Source: Aporhodopirellula rubra
GTDB lineage: Bacteria; Planctomycetota; Planctomycetia; Pirellulales; Pirellulaceae
Direction: 5' to 3'
Length of the DNA stretch: 64,000 nt
Assembly (NCBI RefSeq): GCF_014192335.1
Contig: NZ_JACHXU010000013.1
Coordinates: forward strand, 1 to 64,000
A program made the translations under genes and the position numbers. Shown piece after piece: positions 36,858 to 45,220 of this stretch; within the stretch, counting starts at the first letter, position 1; every line of letters starts with the position of its first letter. The notes below the pieces were generated by a model that made no database searches, was not told the DNA's origin, and was given only the letters and a program-made list of their open reading frames with translations.

Positions 36858-38042
36858 GTGACGAGAATCGACCGTTATATCCTGATCCTGTTTTTGCGCA
36901 CGGTGATGGTGTGTTTTCTGTCGTTGGCAGGCATCTTTATTGTCTTTCACGCGTTCACCGCGTTCGATGATCTCGTCAACCAGACGCGTCGCGGCGACAG
37001 CCTGATGTGGGTGCTGGTGCGGTTCTATGGTCCGTATCTGATCATGTTGTTCGACATGACGGGCGCGATCATCACGTTGATGGCGTTCCTGTTCACCGTC
37101 GGATGGCTTCGCCGGACCGGCGAATTGACCGCCACGTTATCAGCGGGAGTTTCGCACGGTCGGATTTTTCGCCCGATGGTGGTCGCTTCCTTGGTCATCA
37201 TCACGGCTCAGTTCGCCAGTCGTGAATTGGTGATCCCGCACTTTCGCAGTTCCCTGACGATGAAGGCGGAAGACCTTAATGGGGAGATCGAACAAGCCGT
37301 GCGGCCGACGTTCGATCAGTTCGCGGGCGTTCTGATCGAGGGAGCTCGGTTGAAAACGAAAGCCCGAACGATCGAAAAGCCGAACTTCCGAATTGACAGT
37401 GAGTACGAAGGGTTTGGGGATCTGCTGATCGCGGATGACGCCGTTTGGATGGAACCGGGCGAGTCGCGTTCGCCGCGCACCGGAATCGTCGAAGGTTTAA
37501 CGGGCGGGCCGCCCGTGCGTGGGTATTTGTTGCACAACGTCAAACGTCCCGAGTACATTGATCGGATTGCCTCGGTCGGGCGCGAGGATCAACCGATTTT
37601 GATGACCTCGGCGGACCAGTCTTGGTTGGGACCGGGAGAGTGTTTCCTGGCCACTTCCGTGCATCCGAACATCTTGCATACCGAAGACACGGCCACGCGT
37701 CTTGCGTCGGTTTGGGAACTCAGCGGACGGGTTCGCAACCCAGCCGTCCACAGCAGTCTTGCGCTGCAGACTCAGGTGCATGAAAGAATCGTCCGTGCGC
37801 CGTTGGATTTTGGGCTCGTGATGTTGATCTTGCCGTTGGTTGTCAACGTTCGCGGTCGCAAACTGTTTGTGATGATTGGTTCCGCCGTTGGGATGGTGCT
37901 CGGGTTCTTTGCACTGAAGACTCTCGCGAGCGCTCTCGGCGGCAGTGGCACGTTGTTCACACCGGGCATCGCGGCGTGGTTGCCACTATTGGTGGTCTGT
38001 CCGATCGCGTTTGTACGGCTTCGGGCGGTGCAGAACGTTTGA
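36858..38042 (+). CDS. LptF/LptG-family (YjgP/YjgQ) lipopolysaccharide export permease
   Basis: A 394-residue membrane protein. IDRYILILFLRTVMVCF at the N-terminus is the family's first helix with the typical 'iDRYil..fl' start. Helices follow at about 45-85 and 95-115, then a periplasmic domain (about 130-300) and three C-terminal helices (about 305-390) beginning with RAPLDFGLVMLILPLVV. The family moves lipopolysaccharide from the inner membrane to the Lpt bridge. The first residues match the family from a GTG at 36858; an ATG at 36804 would add 18 residues that do not belong. Only one of the usual pair is here. Confidence 0.9.
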   Translation: MTRIDRYILILFLRTVMVCFLSLAGIFIVFHAFTAFDDLVNQTRRGDSLMWVLVRFYGPYLIMLFDMTGAIITLMAFLFTVGWLRRTGELTATLSAGVSHGRIFRPMVVASLVIITAQFASRELVIPHFRSSLTMKAEDLNGEIEQAVRPTFDQFAGVLIEGARLKTKARTIEKPNFRIDSEYEGFGDLLIADDAVWMEPGESRSPRTGIVEGLTGGPPVRGYLLHNVKRPEYIDRIASVGREDQPILMTSADQSWLGPGECFLATSVHPNILHTEDTATRLASVWELSGRVRNPAVHSSLALQTQVHERIVRAPLDFGLVMLILPLVVNVRGRKLFVMIGSAVGMVLGFFALKTLASALGGSGTLFTPGIAAWLPLLVVCPIAFVRLRAVQNV

Positions 38043-38334
38043 ACGTGTACTCGTTTCGGTGTTCCGCTCGCCTTAGCGAGACTTGGCTCCATTAACGTTG
38101 TTGAACGACGCATTCTCAGAGGTTGGCTTCAAGGCTGATGCCGTGGCGATCGCGAGCATCGCGTCCGCCGTCTAGTGAGAGCCGTCCAGTGAGAGTGGAG
38201 ACGACGATCGTAGATACCTAATTCCGAAATGTCGTGCGCCGACGTGCACTTCGACCCGTCGGTGGCATGAAATCGATCTCGTTGAGGTGTCATGTGCCAA
38301 ACGCTGTGCGAAAATGCTTCGGGCACCGGAATGT

Positions 38335-38508
38335 TTACAGTACGTAGAAATAGAAGGCGATCGCGCCCATGATCACCATCAATACGATCAAGTAGGACAG
38401 ACCGACGAGTGCGAACGGTGCTTCGGGAGCGGTTTCGCCCAGCGGTTCATCGTTGGAATGAATCGAATCAGAAATCTGTTCGCTGATAGGTTTTTCTTGA
38501 GTGGCCAT
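38335..38508 (-). CDS. Small single-pass membrane protein, 57 residues
   Basis: An ATG at 38508 opens a 57-residue frame ending with TAA at 38335-38337. The first 30 residues are polar and acidic; the last 25 (ALVGLSYLIVLMVIMGAIAF and beyond) form one transmembrane helix and the protein ends within it. The shape resembles small subunits or assembly factors of membrane complexes, but I cannot name it. It lies 108 bp from nth on the same strand. Codon use looks like that of the neighbours, which supports a real gene. Confidence 0.6.
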   Translation of the reverse strand: MATQEKPISEQISDSIHSNDEPLGETAPEAPFALVGLSYLIVLMVIMGAIAFYFYVL

Positions 38509-38616
38509 GGTGCGGTCTCCATATCGTGTTTTCGGAAGGCGGCTTGCCTACCGTTTTCACTTTAGGAGTAGCACGTACCATGCCAAACAAAGATCCGCGG
38601 CCTGGTTGGGGCTCGG

Positions 38617-39270
38617 TTAGGGCTTTTTCCATTCGACGGGTTTTCGCCGACGAGGGTAGAGTTCGCGGCACAATCCGCACTTGGTGCCGTCGCATCCTCG
38701 CGCGGTACAGTGTTCACGCCCGTAGAAGATGATCTGCAGATGCAGTCGGTTCCAGCTCGATTCGGGGAACAGAGTTTTGAGGTCGCGTTCGGTTTGAACG
38801 ACGTTCTTGCCCGACGAAAGTCCCCATCGTTGTGCCAAGCGATGGATGTGAGTGTCGACGGGAAAGGCCGGGAAACCGAACGCTTGTGACATCACGACGC
38901 TGGCGGTTTTATGTCCAACGCCTGGTAGCGCCTCGAGCTCTTCGAATGTTTGTGGAACGACGCTGCCGTGTTTCTCCACAACGATCTGTGATAACCCGGC
39001 GAGCGACTTCGCTTTTTGTTTGGACAACCCGAGCGGCCGAATGATGTCGAGAATTGCCGCCTCACCGAGTTCCATCATCCGCTCGGGCGTGCCCGCGACC
39101 TCGAACAGGGCCGGCGTGACTTCGTTGACCTTTTTGTCGGTGCACTGGGCACTGAGCAAGACGGCGACGAGCAGCGTGAATTCGTCGCGATGATCCAACG
39201 GGATCGGCGGGTCAGGATAGAATTCGTCGAGACGCTGCAGTACCAACGTCGCGCGTTCAGATTTCAGCAC
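38617..39270 (-). CDS. nth: Endonuclease III (DNA glycosylase / AP lyase)
   Basis: A 217-residue base-excision repair enzyme that removes oxidised pyrimidines and cleaves at abasic sites. The helix-hairpin-helix LPGVGHKTA carries the catalytic lysine K121, and VDTHIHR carries the catalytic aspartate D139. LLSAQCTDKKVNEVTPALF is the usual N-terminal block. Four cysteines near the C-terminus (C188, C193, C198, C201) should hold a 4Fe-4S cluster, although their spacing (x4, x4, x2) differs from the E. coli pattern (x6, x2, x5). It follows cysE on the same strand after 116 bp. Confidence 0.95.
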   Translation of the reverse strand: MLKSERATLVLQRLDEFYPDPPIPLDHRDEFTLLVAVLLSAQCTDKKVNEVTPALFEVAGTPERMMELGEAAILDIIRPLGLSKQKAKSLAGLSQIVVEKHGSVVPQTFEELEALPGVGHKTASVVMSQAFGFPAFPVDTHIHRLAQRWGLSSGKNVVQTERDLKTLFPESSWNRLHLQIIFYGREHCTARGCDGTKCGLCRELYPRRRKPVEWKKP

Positions 39271-39386
39271 CGGGGCGTTTCACTTTCGTTGTTCGAGCGA
39301 GGGTGTCGCCACATCGGCGCGATCGCCTCACTCCGGTGAGTTTTTGTTGGCAACGCAACGTTCGTCAAAACGTTTGGATCGAAACG

Positions 39387-40361
39387 CTAGATTTGGAAGT
39401 TGAGTTCCGGTGCGGTTTCGTCCTTGCCGTCTTCGCTGCCACGGACGCGTAGTTGCGGTTTCTCCAGGACGACGGTCGTTCCGGGAGAGACGCTGCGTGT
39501 GATCCAAACACTCGAACCGATCACCGAGTCGCGTCCGACGACCGTTCGTCCGCCCAGGATGGTGGCGTTGGCATAGACGACGACGTTGTCTTCGATGGTC
39601 GGGTGACGTTTTTGGCCGCGAATCAGTTGCCCGTCGGCATCGGTCGGGAAGCTGAGTGCCCCGAGTGTGACGCCCTGATAGAGTTTGACGTGTTGTCCGA
39701 TTTCGCACGTCTCGCCGATCACCACACCGGTTCCGTGATCGATGAAGAAGTAATCACCAATCGTTGCACCGGGGTGGATGTCGATGCCCGTCTGTTGATG
39801 GGCCCACTCTGTCATCATTCGAGGAATGAAGGGGACGTCGAGTTGGACGAGTTCGTGAGCGATCCGGTAAACCGTGATGGCTTCGAAACCGGGATAGCAG
39901 AACACGATTTCGTCGGTCGTTTGGCAGGCCGGGTCGCCCGCAAAGGCGGCTTCGACGTCGGTCGCGAGCGTCGTGCGAAGTTTGACGATGCGTTTGAGCA
40001 GTTCGATGGTCATCGCCTGCCCCTTCGCTTCGAAATCAATTTCGTCGACGCAATCATCGTGCTTTTGCTTGACGCGATGTTCGTGACGCAGGGCACGGCC
40101 GATTTGCACGGTGAGTTGATCGTGCAGCGAGTCGATCAGTCCGCCGACGTGGTATCGAATGTTGCCGGCGTGAAGGTTGGTGTTCCGCCGGTATCCGGGG
40201 TAGAGGATGTCCTTGAGGTCGAGCAGAATTCGGACCACGGACTCGTAGCTCGGCAGGGGACAGTGGCCGAGATGATTGATCGAATCGTCCGCGGTGTAGG
40301 TCGCGACGATTTCTTCGGTCAATTCGGGCAGAGATTCCTTCAGTCGGAAATCGGAAGCCAT
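39387..40361 (-). CDS. cysE: Serine O-acetyltransferase
   Basis: A 324-residue protein for the first step of cysteine synthesis, making O-acetylserine from serine and acetyl-CoA. The C-terminal left-handed beta-helix is clear: [20 protein letters not shown] near 195, then [20 protein letters not shown] and a further run of hexapeptide turns. The catalytic His is in [10 protein letters not shown]. The N-terminal helical domain is long (about 180 residues), as in the plant-like and cyanobacterial forms. It is followed by nth. The cysteine desulfurase at 49462 uses the pathway's end product, but it is far away. Confidence 0.93.
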   Translation of the reverse strand: MASDFRLKESLPELTEEIVATYTADDSINHLGHCPLPSYESVVRILLDLKDILYPGYRRNTNLHAGNIRYHVGGLIDSLHDQLTVQIGRALRHEHRVKQKHDDCVDEIDFEAKGQAMTIELLKRIVKLRTTLATDVEAAFAGDPACQTTDEIVFCYPGFEAITVYRIAHELVQLDVPFIPRMMTEWAHQQTGIDIHPGATIGDYFFIDHGTGVVIGETCEIGQHVKLYQGVTLGALSFPTDADGQLIRGQKRHPTIEDNVVVYANATILGGRTVVGRDSVIGSSVWITRSVSPGTTVVLEKPQLRVRGSEDGKDETAPELNFQI

Positions 40362-40788
40362 CGCAGACTCACCTCAATGAACAACGGATCGATGAAAAGT
40401 GGCCACGCACGTTGGGACGCGTCGAAGGCCGATGGGCCGTTCACGCTCGCAGCGGCGTTTAGTGTCTCGGCTAAGGTTGGGGCGGTGCGGCGTCGCGAAT
40501 GTCGTCGCGACACTCGGCCCGTCACGCGATGGGTGGGAGCTCTTATCGAGTTCCGCCGCCCGGTTGCTTAGCGGTAATGCAGTCGTCTCATTCTATGCGG
40601 GAAGCACACCCTCACGGTGTGCTTGCATTAGGGACCCGATTAGCGGGTTCCGGTTCGGATGAATCGATGATCAAAGGACGAATCGAGTTCGCTGCGGTCG
40701 GCAACCTGAGTGGGCGGCAGGTTTTTTGCAAATCCCTGCTGCCCAATTGTCGTTTGATCTCAATCTAGGATCCTTCTCCTCCGGCGAA
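40362..40788. other. Intergenic region, about 430 bp
   Basis: Lies upstream of cysE and downstream of the Cys-rich lipoprotein gene, all on the minus strand. It holds the hairpin at 40602-40624. I see no gene in it. Confidence 0.5.
40602..40624. terminator. Perfect inverted repeat, possible terminator
   Basis: AAGCACACC and GGTGTGCTT pair over 9 bp around a 5-base loop. No U-tract follows on either strand. It could end the Cys-rich lipoprotein transcript (stop at 40789) or act as an operator upstream of cysE. Confidence 0.4.
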
Positions 40789-41268
40789 TCAGGGGCCGAT
40801 CGATGGCGGGTTGGCCATCAAGAAGTCCCGCGGTCCGCGGTGGGTGTAGTACGGGTAGGCGACCTGAGCGGTCGGTGCACCGGCTTGGAACGGTTGGCTC
40901 GCGACGGCGGCACCGGCTTGGTGGCCGAGGCAGCCCGGGTTCAATTGCGAGCTGTAATCCAGTCCGCCTTGTTGCCAGCCGAGTGGGCCGGCTTGGCAAC
41001 CGGTGCGTCCGCAACCGGTATGGCAACCGGCGATCCGGCCGCGTGCCTTGCTGAGCAACCCGCCACAGCGGCCGTTGTTGCACGACCCGCAATCACCGGT
41101 GCTGCAGGTTCCGGTGTTGCAGCTGCCGCAGTCGCCGGTGCTACAGGAGCCGCAATCGCTTGAGACGTTTGCACAGCTCGAACATCCGCCGCGTGTGTTG
41201 TGGTGGAGACATCCGGTGCTGAGGGCCATCACGCCCAGCATCGATCCGATTAAAAGCCAACGATTCAT
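40789..41268 (-). CDS. Cysteine- and glycine-rich lipoprotein with a conserved planctomycete C-terminus
   Basis: A 159-residue protein. The N-terminus is a lipoprotein signal with the lipobox LSTGC (Cys about 20). Residues 28-70 are repeats of 'GDCGSC' and 'GSCNTGTCSTGDCG' type, with more than a dozen cysteines, then a Gly/Ala/Gln-rich part. The C-terminus is YPYYTHRGPRDFLMANPPSIGP in outline, a tail that I associate with other planctomycete surface proteins. The Cys pairs could bind metal or cross-link in the envelope. Likely an outer-membrane or wall-associated lipoprotein. Confidence 0.78.
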   Translation of the reverse strand: MNRWLLIGSMLGVMALSTGCLHHNTRGGCSSCANVSSDCGSCSTGDCGSCNTGTCSTGDCGSCNNGRCGGLLSKARGRIAGCHTGCGRTGCQAGPLGWQQGGLDYSSQLNPGCLGHQAGAAVASQPFQAGAPTAQVAYPYYTHRGPRDFLMANPPSIGP

Positions 41269-41571
41269 TCTCGAATCCCTCTACCTTGCGGTCCAATGTA
41301 TTAAAGTGACGCGATTCATTCATCGCGGGTCAGCGTCAATAACGGTTTCGGCTCGAAACATCACTGCGATACACACAATCGCTGCAAGCAGCACCGAACG
41401 CATCAACCCACCCCCGCACAAATTACCTAGACCTCCAAGTGGACGGCGGTGGATCGAAAAACCGCCTGAATTCCGTTACCATCGGTTCGTTCAGAATGCC
41501 GGGTGGCCAGTCGAAAGCACGGCCGTGGCGATCTGCCGCGACGGTTTCAAGGCCACAGTGAAGGAAAATCT
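41269..41571. other. Divergent intergenic region, about 300 bp
   Basis: Between the Cys-rich lipoprotein gene (leftward) and the coiled-coil protein gene (rightward). No gene is seen; it should contain both promoters. Confidence 0.5.
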
Positions 41572-42063
41572 ATGAGCGAAGCGGACGTCCACAGCATCGA
41601 ATCGCTGGGCGAGTTGCACCGGGCGGTCGATCACCTCAGCGAGCGGCTGATGCTGCAGGGCTATCAATTGCGAGCCGTCGTCTCGAACGCCGAGCGGCAT
41701 TTCACGCAGGAATGTCCGACGTACTGGCGAGGCCAACTGCGGCGAGCCGAGCAGCGGCTCAGCGAAGCCCTCGATAGTCTCAGCCGGAAACAGTCCACGT
41801 CGCGATCGGGCGAAACGGTAGCGGCGACCGAAGAGAAGAAACAGGTCGCGCGGTGGACGACGCGTGTGCGGTTGTGCCACGAACGGATCGATCGCGCGCG
41901 GACGATCGCGGTGGAGATGGAACAGAATTGCGACAAGATGAAAGGCCCGATCGCGGACCTGATGGAGCTCGCCGAAGTCACCCTGCCGCAAGCATCGACA
42001 CGGCTGTCGGGTCTGATCGCCCGGTTGGAAGCCTACCAGAACAATCTGCCGCCGAGCGGATGA
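41572..42063 (+). CDS. Small helical protein of unknown function
   Basis: A 163-residue protein from the ATG at 41572, which has AAGGAAA upstream; the frame opens at 41503. It is almost all helix, with heptad-like spacing (ELHRAVDHLSERLMLQGYQL, and SRLSGLIARLEAYQN near the end) and no signal or membrane segment. One conserved Cys lies in the middle (TQECPTYWRGQLRRAEQRL). It reads like a cytoplasmic coiled-coil protein. I do not recognise the family. Confidence 0.65.
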   Translation: MSEADVHSIESLGELHRAVDHLSERLMLQGYQLRAVVSNAERHFTQECPTYWRGQLRRAEQRLSEALDSLSRKQSTSRSGETVAATEEKKQVARWTTRVRLCHERIDRARTIAVEMEQNCDKMKGPIADLMELAEVTLPQASTRLSGLIARLEAYQNNLPPSG

Positions 42064-42152
42064 GTCGCACCGATTGGGGAATTGCGTTCGGGCCGGTGCG
42101 ATGCAATCGACGGGGCGCGTGTTGACCGAGCGGATGAGGTTGTGAAAACCGT

Positions 42153-42186
42153 CCGGTCGCTGCCGCCTCTTGCGGCAGGCGACCGG
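42153..42186 (+). terminator. Likely terminator of the helical protein gene
   Basis: CCGGTCGC-TGCCGC pairs with GCGGCAGGCGACCGG, a 14-bp stem with a single bulged base and a 5-base loop. It is followed by ACAAATTTTG, so the U-tract is short and four bases away. It lies 90 bp past the stop. Confidence 0.55.
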
Positions 42187-42366
42187 ACAAATTTTGCGGC
42201 GAAACAAATGCCTCGTCCTCGTCCTTGAGGAAAGTCCGCAAAATCAACTTTTAGTTCAACACAGAAAGAGCCTTTCGTTGTCGCAATCAAGCTCTTCCAA
42301 ATATCCTCGACATCTCAGCAATCCGCAAAACAGGCAACCGCTCACGATGCCTTCCATCCTCCCGTC

Positions 42367-42411
42367 ACCTGTGTTCCTGTTACCTGTTTTCCTGTCACCC
42401 TTTTCCCTGTC
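42367..42411. repeat. Three 15-bp pyrimidine-rich tandem repeats
   Basis: ACCTGTGTTCCTGTT, ACCTGTTTTCCTGTC and ACCCTTTTCCCTGTC follow each other directly, 26 bp before the stop codon of the CsrA-receiver gene. The surrounding 150 bp are also pyrimidine-rich on this strand. Confidence 0.6.
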
Positions 42412-42436
42412 TTCACGTCACCTCTCCCCCGCTCAT

Positions 42437-43237
42437 TCATCTAGCAAGAGTTGCCTCTGCGGGTTGTTGCATGTAGCGAATCAATCCATCCGTATTGAGT
42501 GGTTTGGGGAACCAGCGGTCGACTCCGTCGCTGCCATGGCTGATGCCGAGTTCTCGAGGTGACGTGCCGCTGGTAGCGACGATTCGCAGATGGGGTGACG
42601 CATTGATTCGTCGCAGGGCTCGCACGGTGGATGCGCCATCGCCGTTGGGCATCCGCATGTCGATCAGAACGAAGTCCGGCCATGGGTTGGATGCGAGATA
42701 ATTCAGGGCGTCAGTGCCGTCGCATGCGGTCGCGACTTCGCAGCCCCGCATCTCCAGCACGCCGGCCAGCAATTCGCGTTGGTCCGCGTCGTCCTCGACC
42801 AAGAGGACTTGAACGTTGCGTTTTGGTTGCGTTGTTGCGAGAGCCTCTTCAATGGCTTTCGCCTCGGCCTGTTTGCTGACGTCTCGTTCGATCTTGTCGA
42901 GTTGTTTGAGGACTTGCAAGAAAGTCACATTGGCTTCGTCAGTCATGCCGGCGTCCATTTGTTGCCGGTAGAACTTAAGGCCCAGGTTAAGTGTGTTGAG
43001 TTGGTTTCGAAGTTCATGGAGATTGTCGCAGGCCGATCCCCATGTCTTTTCAAAACTCGCGACGTCGAAGGTTTCTTCCTCCGTGCCGTCAACCAACTCT
43101 TTTCTCACGATGCGAATCTGCGGCGGTGCATCAATGCCGACACGCGCCGTGTGCCGGTCCGTACGAAGAATCGAAATCGTAACACCGAGTCCCGGAAAGA
43201 AAATGGACTCGTCTGATTTACGCGATAACACGAGCAT
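42437..43237 (-). CDS. CsrA-receiver fusion protein (RNA-binding regulator with phosphoreceiver)
   Basis: A 266-residue protein with three parts. Residues 1-52 are a CsrA domain: MLVLSRKSDESI start, VGIDAPPQIRIVRKEL end, with L4, R6 and R45 matching the RNA-contact residues L4, R6 and R44 of CsrA. Residues 60-135 are helical and contain H74 in HELRNQLN, which resembles a histidine-kinase H box, but no ATPase domain follows. Residues 143-258 are a receiver domain with E148/D149/D150, phosphoacceptor D193 in LIDMRMP, S223 and K245 in FPKPLN, all needed for phosphorylation. CsrA is normally a free dimer of about 60 residues. Here it is likely controlled by phosphorylation or dimer changes. The start is set by the CsrA motif; CGGAG precedes it. 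No kinase is adjacent. Confidence 0.93.
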   Translation of the reverse strand: MLVLSRKSDESIFFPGLGVTISILRTDRHTARVGIDAPPQIRIVRKELVDGTEEETFDVASFEKTWGSACDNLHELRNQLNTLNLGLKFYRQQMDAGMTDEANVTFLQVLKQLDKIERDVSKQAEAKAIEEALATTQPKRNVQVLLVEDDADQRELLAGVLEMRGCEVATACDGTDALNYLASNPWPDFVLIDMRMPNGDGASTVRALRRINASPHLRIVATSGTSPRELGISHGSDGVDRWFPKPLNTDGLIRYMQQPAEATLAR

Positions 43238-44389
43238 GAATGAACTCCGTTTCGATGTTCGTCACCACTGTGCCCGGGGGCATTGGAAGGTAGACGAAAC
43301 CGATGTGACTTCCGATTGAAAGTTGACGTGATGTCTGTCAGCAAGTAGCCACTTCCGTGCCCGCGTTGCAAGAGCGTCGTGCCCAACTCGTTCACTTGCA
43401 TATGCAAATGTTCCGCCTTTGTTGTTGTGAGTCAATACCTGATTAGCTGAAAATTGAGCGTCAAGGATTATCGCGTTCGTTAAGACGTTAACGTGCAAGG
43501 TGAATCGGTTGTTTGAGAGGGGCGATTGGTTGGTTGCATCTGGCTGTTCGCATGACGTTATTTGGGTTCGCATTGGTATCCGTGACGGAACCAAATCGGG
43601 AGTCGTTTGCAATGTTCACGGTGTCGAGGAACATACGCGGTGTCAACGAATGCGTCGTACGGTGTTGTCATCACGCAGAGGCTTTTGTCGATGGGCTCTT
43701 TGTGTCTTTGCGATTGGGACGCAAGCGTTTTAGTGCAGGTTTTGCGTGGATTTGTCGATGCGAGCGTCTCAGTCGCAGTCTGCCGTGAGCATGGCAGTCT
43801 GCTGTGAGAATGCATACTTTGATGACGTGGACTTCGTTGGCATGGACTTTGGAGATGCGGACTTTGGTGACGTGGTTGCTTCGTATGAGGATGACACGGG
43901 TGCGTCGTTTGATGCGTGTCGTCAGTGAGTTTGATCGTCTCTCTAGTCGCTCCTGGTTGTGCGTGGGGTTGTCGCGTTTTGGTGCGGCATGGGGGATTTC
44001 CCTCGACTTGATGTAGTCGGCGATCAAACGACCTCTCGATGTGCTTTTTCGATGTGTCGATGTCGTCATCTCGTTCGAGCCTATCAGATCCATTCATTTG
44101 GCCGGGAAGACAATGGCTGGGAGCATCTCGGGGAATGTGGTCTTGGTGATCGACGAAACAGACGTGATTCCTTGTTTGACAGACTGCCTGTTTGAGGCAT
44201 GCATGTGATGGGTGCATTCGGAGGTCGCGGGAAGCAGCCTTGGGAGATGGGGCCGTCCGTGTGGCAGATGAAGTCAATTCATTGTTTGTGGAGGACGCCT
44301 CTCTCGGCATCCCCGCGATGGGGCATGTGCCGAACAGGCAAGAAACTGTCACCGGTCCCGGGTGCATGCGCGGGACGGTTTTTGATTGC
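43238..44389. other. Gene-poor region, about 1.15 kb
   Basis: No convincing gene on either strand. A 351-codon minus-strand frame over part of it (43558-44613) is compositionally odd, and only its beginning reads as a piece of the transposase remnant. A short plus-strand frame near 43746 has a run of alternating Asp and Phe that recalls pentapeptide repeats but is very short. The region upstream of 43237 should hold the promoter of the CsrA-receiver gene. It may be DNA decayed after insertion of the adjacent IS. Confidence 0.5.
44355..44384 (+). terminator. Terminator-like hairpin at the edge of the IS remnant
   Basis: GTCCCG and CGGGAC, extended by ACC and GGT across one bulged base, form a stem around a 10-base loop, followed by GGTTTTTG on the plus strand. 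It sits at the point where transposase similarity ends. It may be a terminator or part of the old element end. Confidence 0.35.
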
Positions 44390-44987
44390 CTCATGAGATT
44401 TCGGGTGACTGCGTTTGGCGGGCCAAGCAGTAAATGGTTCCTTCTTCGATGACCTTTTCCGCCAATCTCGGTTTGGCAACCGGTTGCGTCAATGGTGATC
44501 AAACCTCCGGGAATCCTGATGATTTCGAGAAGTTTGGGACGCGGTGATCTCGTTGCTCGTCGTGTCGAAGGGCGTTTGTCCAACCGTGAAACGATTGACC
44601 GTAGCCCACGCACTGGTCATGTGAGTGGCCGCTTCGCCTTTCGCCAAATTGCAACTGCGACTCGTGACTGCGTCGAAGAGTGTTGCCATCGGCCGCGATG
44701 ACCGGTGCGGCGGTGATCGTGTGCAGTTCGGTTAGCCAGGCAAGCAGCATCGGATCAGACTCTTCGGGCTTGATCGCGTTGACAATTGCGTTGAAGCGAT
44801 CGTGCGAAAGAACACCGGCGGACATGTCTGGAAATACTGCGAACCAATTCTTCGTTATGTTGGCAAAACCGGCGATTGCCGCACCGATCGCCATGAATTG
44901 TGCATTGGCCAGTGGATAGGCTGGAACACCATTGCGAGAATCAGTGACGTTTTCAAGTTTGCCGATGAGAGAGGCAGAGCGATCCAT
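44390..44987 (-). pseudogene. ISAs1-family transposase remnant
   Basis: Read on the minus strand from the ATG at 44987, frame 1 gives LIGKLENVTDSRNG, YPLANAQFMAIGAAIAGF and then PVIAADGNTLRRSHE, which is the N-terminal region and the first catalytic Asp of ISAs1 transposases. The similarity then jumps to a second frame (HMTSAWATVNRFTVGQ, SNEITA), to a third (PKLLEIIRIPGGLITIDATGCQTEI, with the second catalytic Asp), and to another (AEKVIEEGTIYCLARQ). At least three frameshifts break it, and the last third of a normal 370-residue transposase is missing. It cannot be functional. I could not see terminal inverted repeats. Confidence 0.8.
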
Positions 44988-45220
44988 CGTTAGCAATCCG
45001 GGCGAGTTGTTTTGCCCGACTGCTAGCACCTGGTGATCTAAACGACGAATCGTTACTCAGTGCCACCATGATGCCCAGCGTTCATGATGCCCAGCGTGGC
45101 GCAGTCGCTCTGGGGGAAGAGTCCCACGGGTGTGGCCCCGTCGCGAGTGAGATTCGGTATACTCGACGAGATCTTTCGTTGACGCGGTTGCCACTCTTTG
45201 GTCGAAAAGTTCCTTCACGC

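Larger units (their letters stand above)
42064..42436. other. Intergenic region between convergent genes, about 370 bp
   Basis: Contains the hairpin at 42153-42186 and the 15-bp tandem repeats at 42367-42411. No gene is seen. Confidence 0.5.

Noticed and set aside
43746-43928. Short plus-strand frame with pentapeptide-repeat-like Asp/Phe alternation
   Set aside because: Only about four repeat-like steps, no ribosome site, surrounded by gene-free DNA next to an IS remnant.
44470-44490. TGGCAA..TTGC sigma-54-like match
   Set aside because: Spacing between the GG and GC elements is one base short and it lies inside the transposase remnant.
43558-44613. 351-codon minus-strand frame
   Set aside because: His/Thr/Pro/Arg-rich throughout; only its start belongs to the frameshifted transposase. 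Treated as chance.
45068-45099. Direct repeat ATGATGCCCAGCG, twice, 16 bp apart
   Set aside because: Could be taken as a target-site duplication, but the copies are adjacent and not on both sides of the IS remnant.
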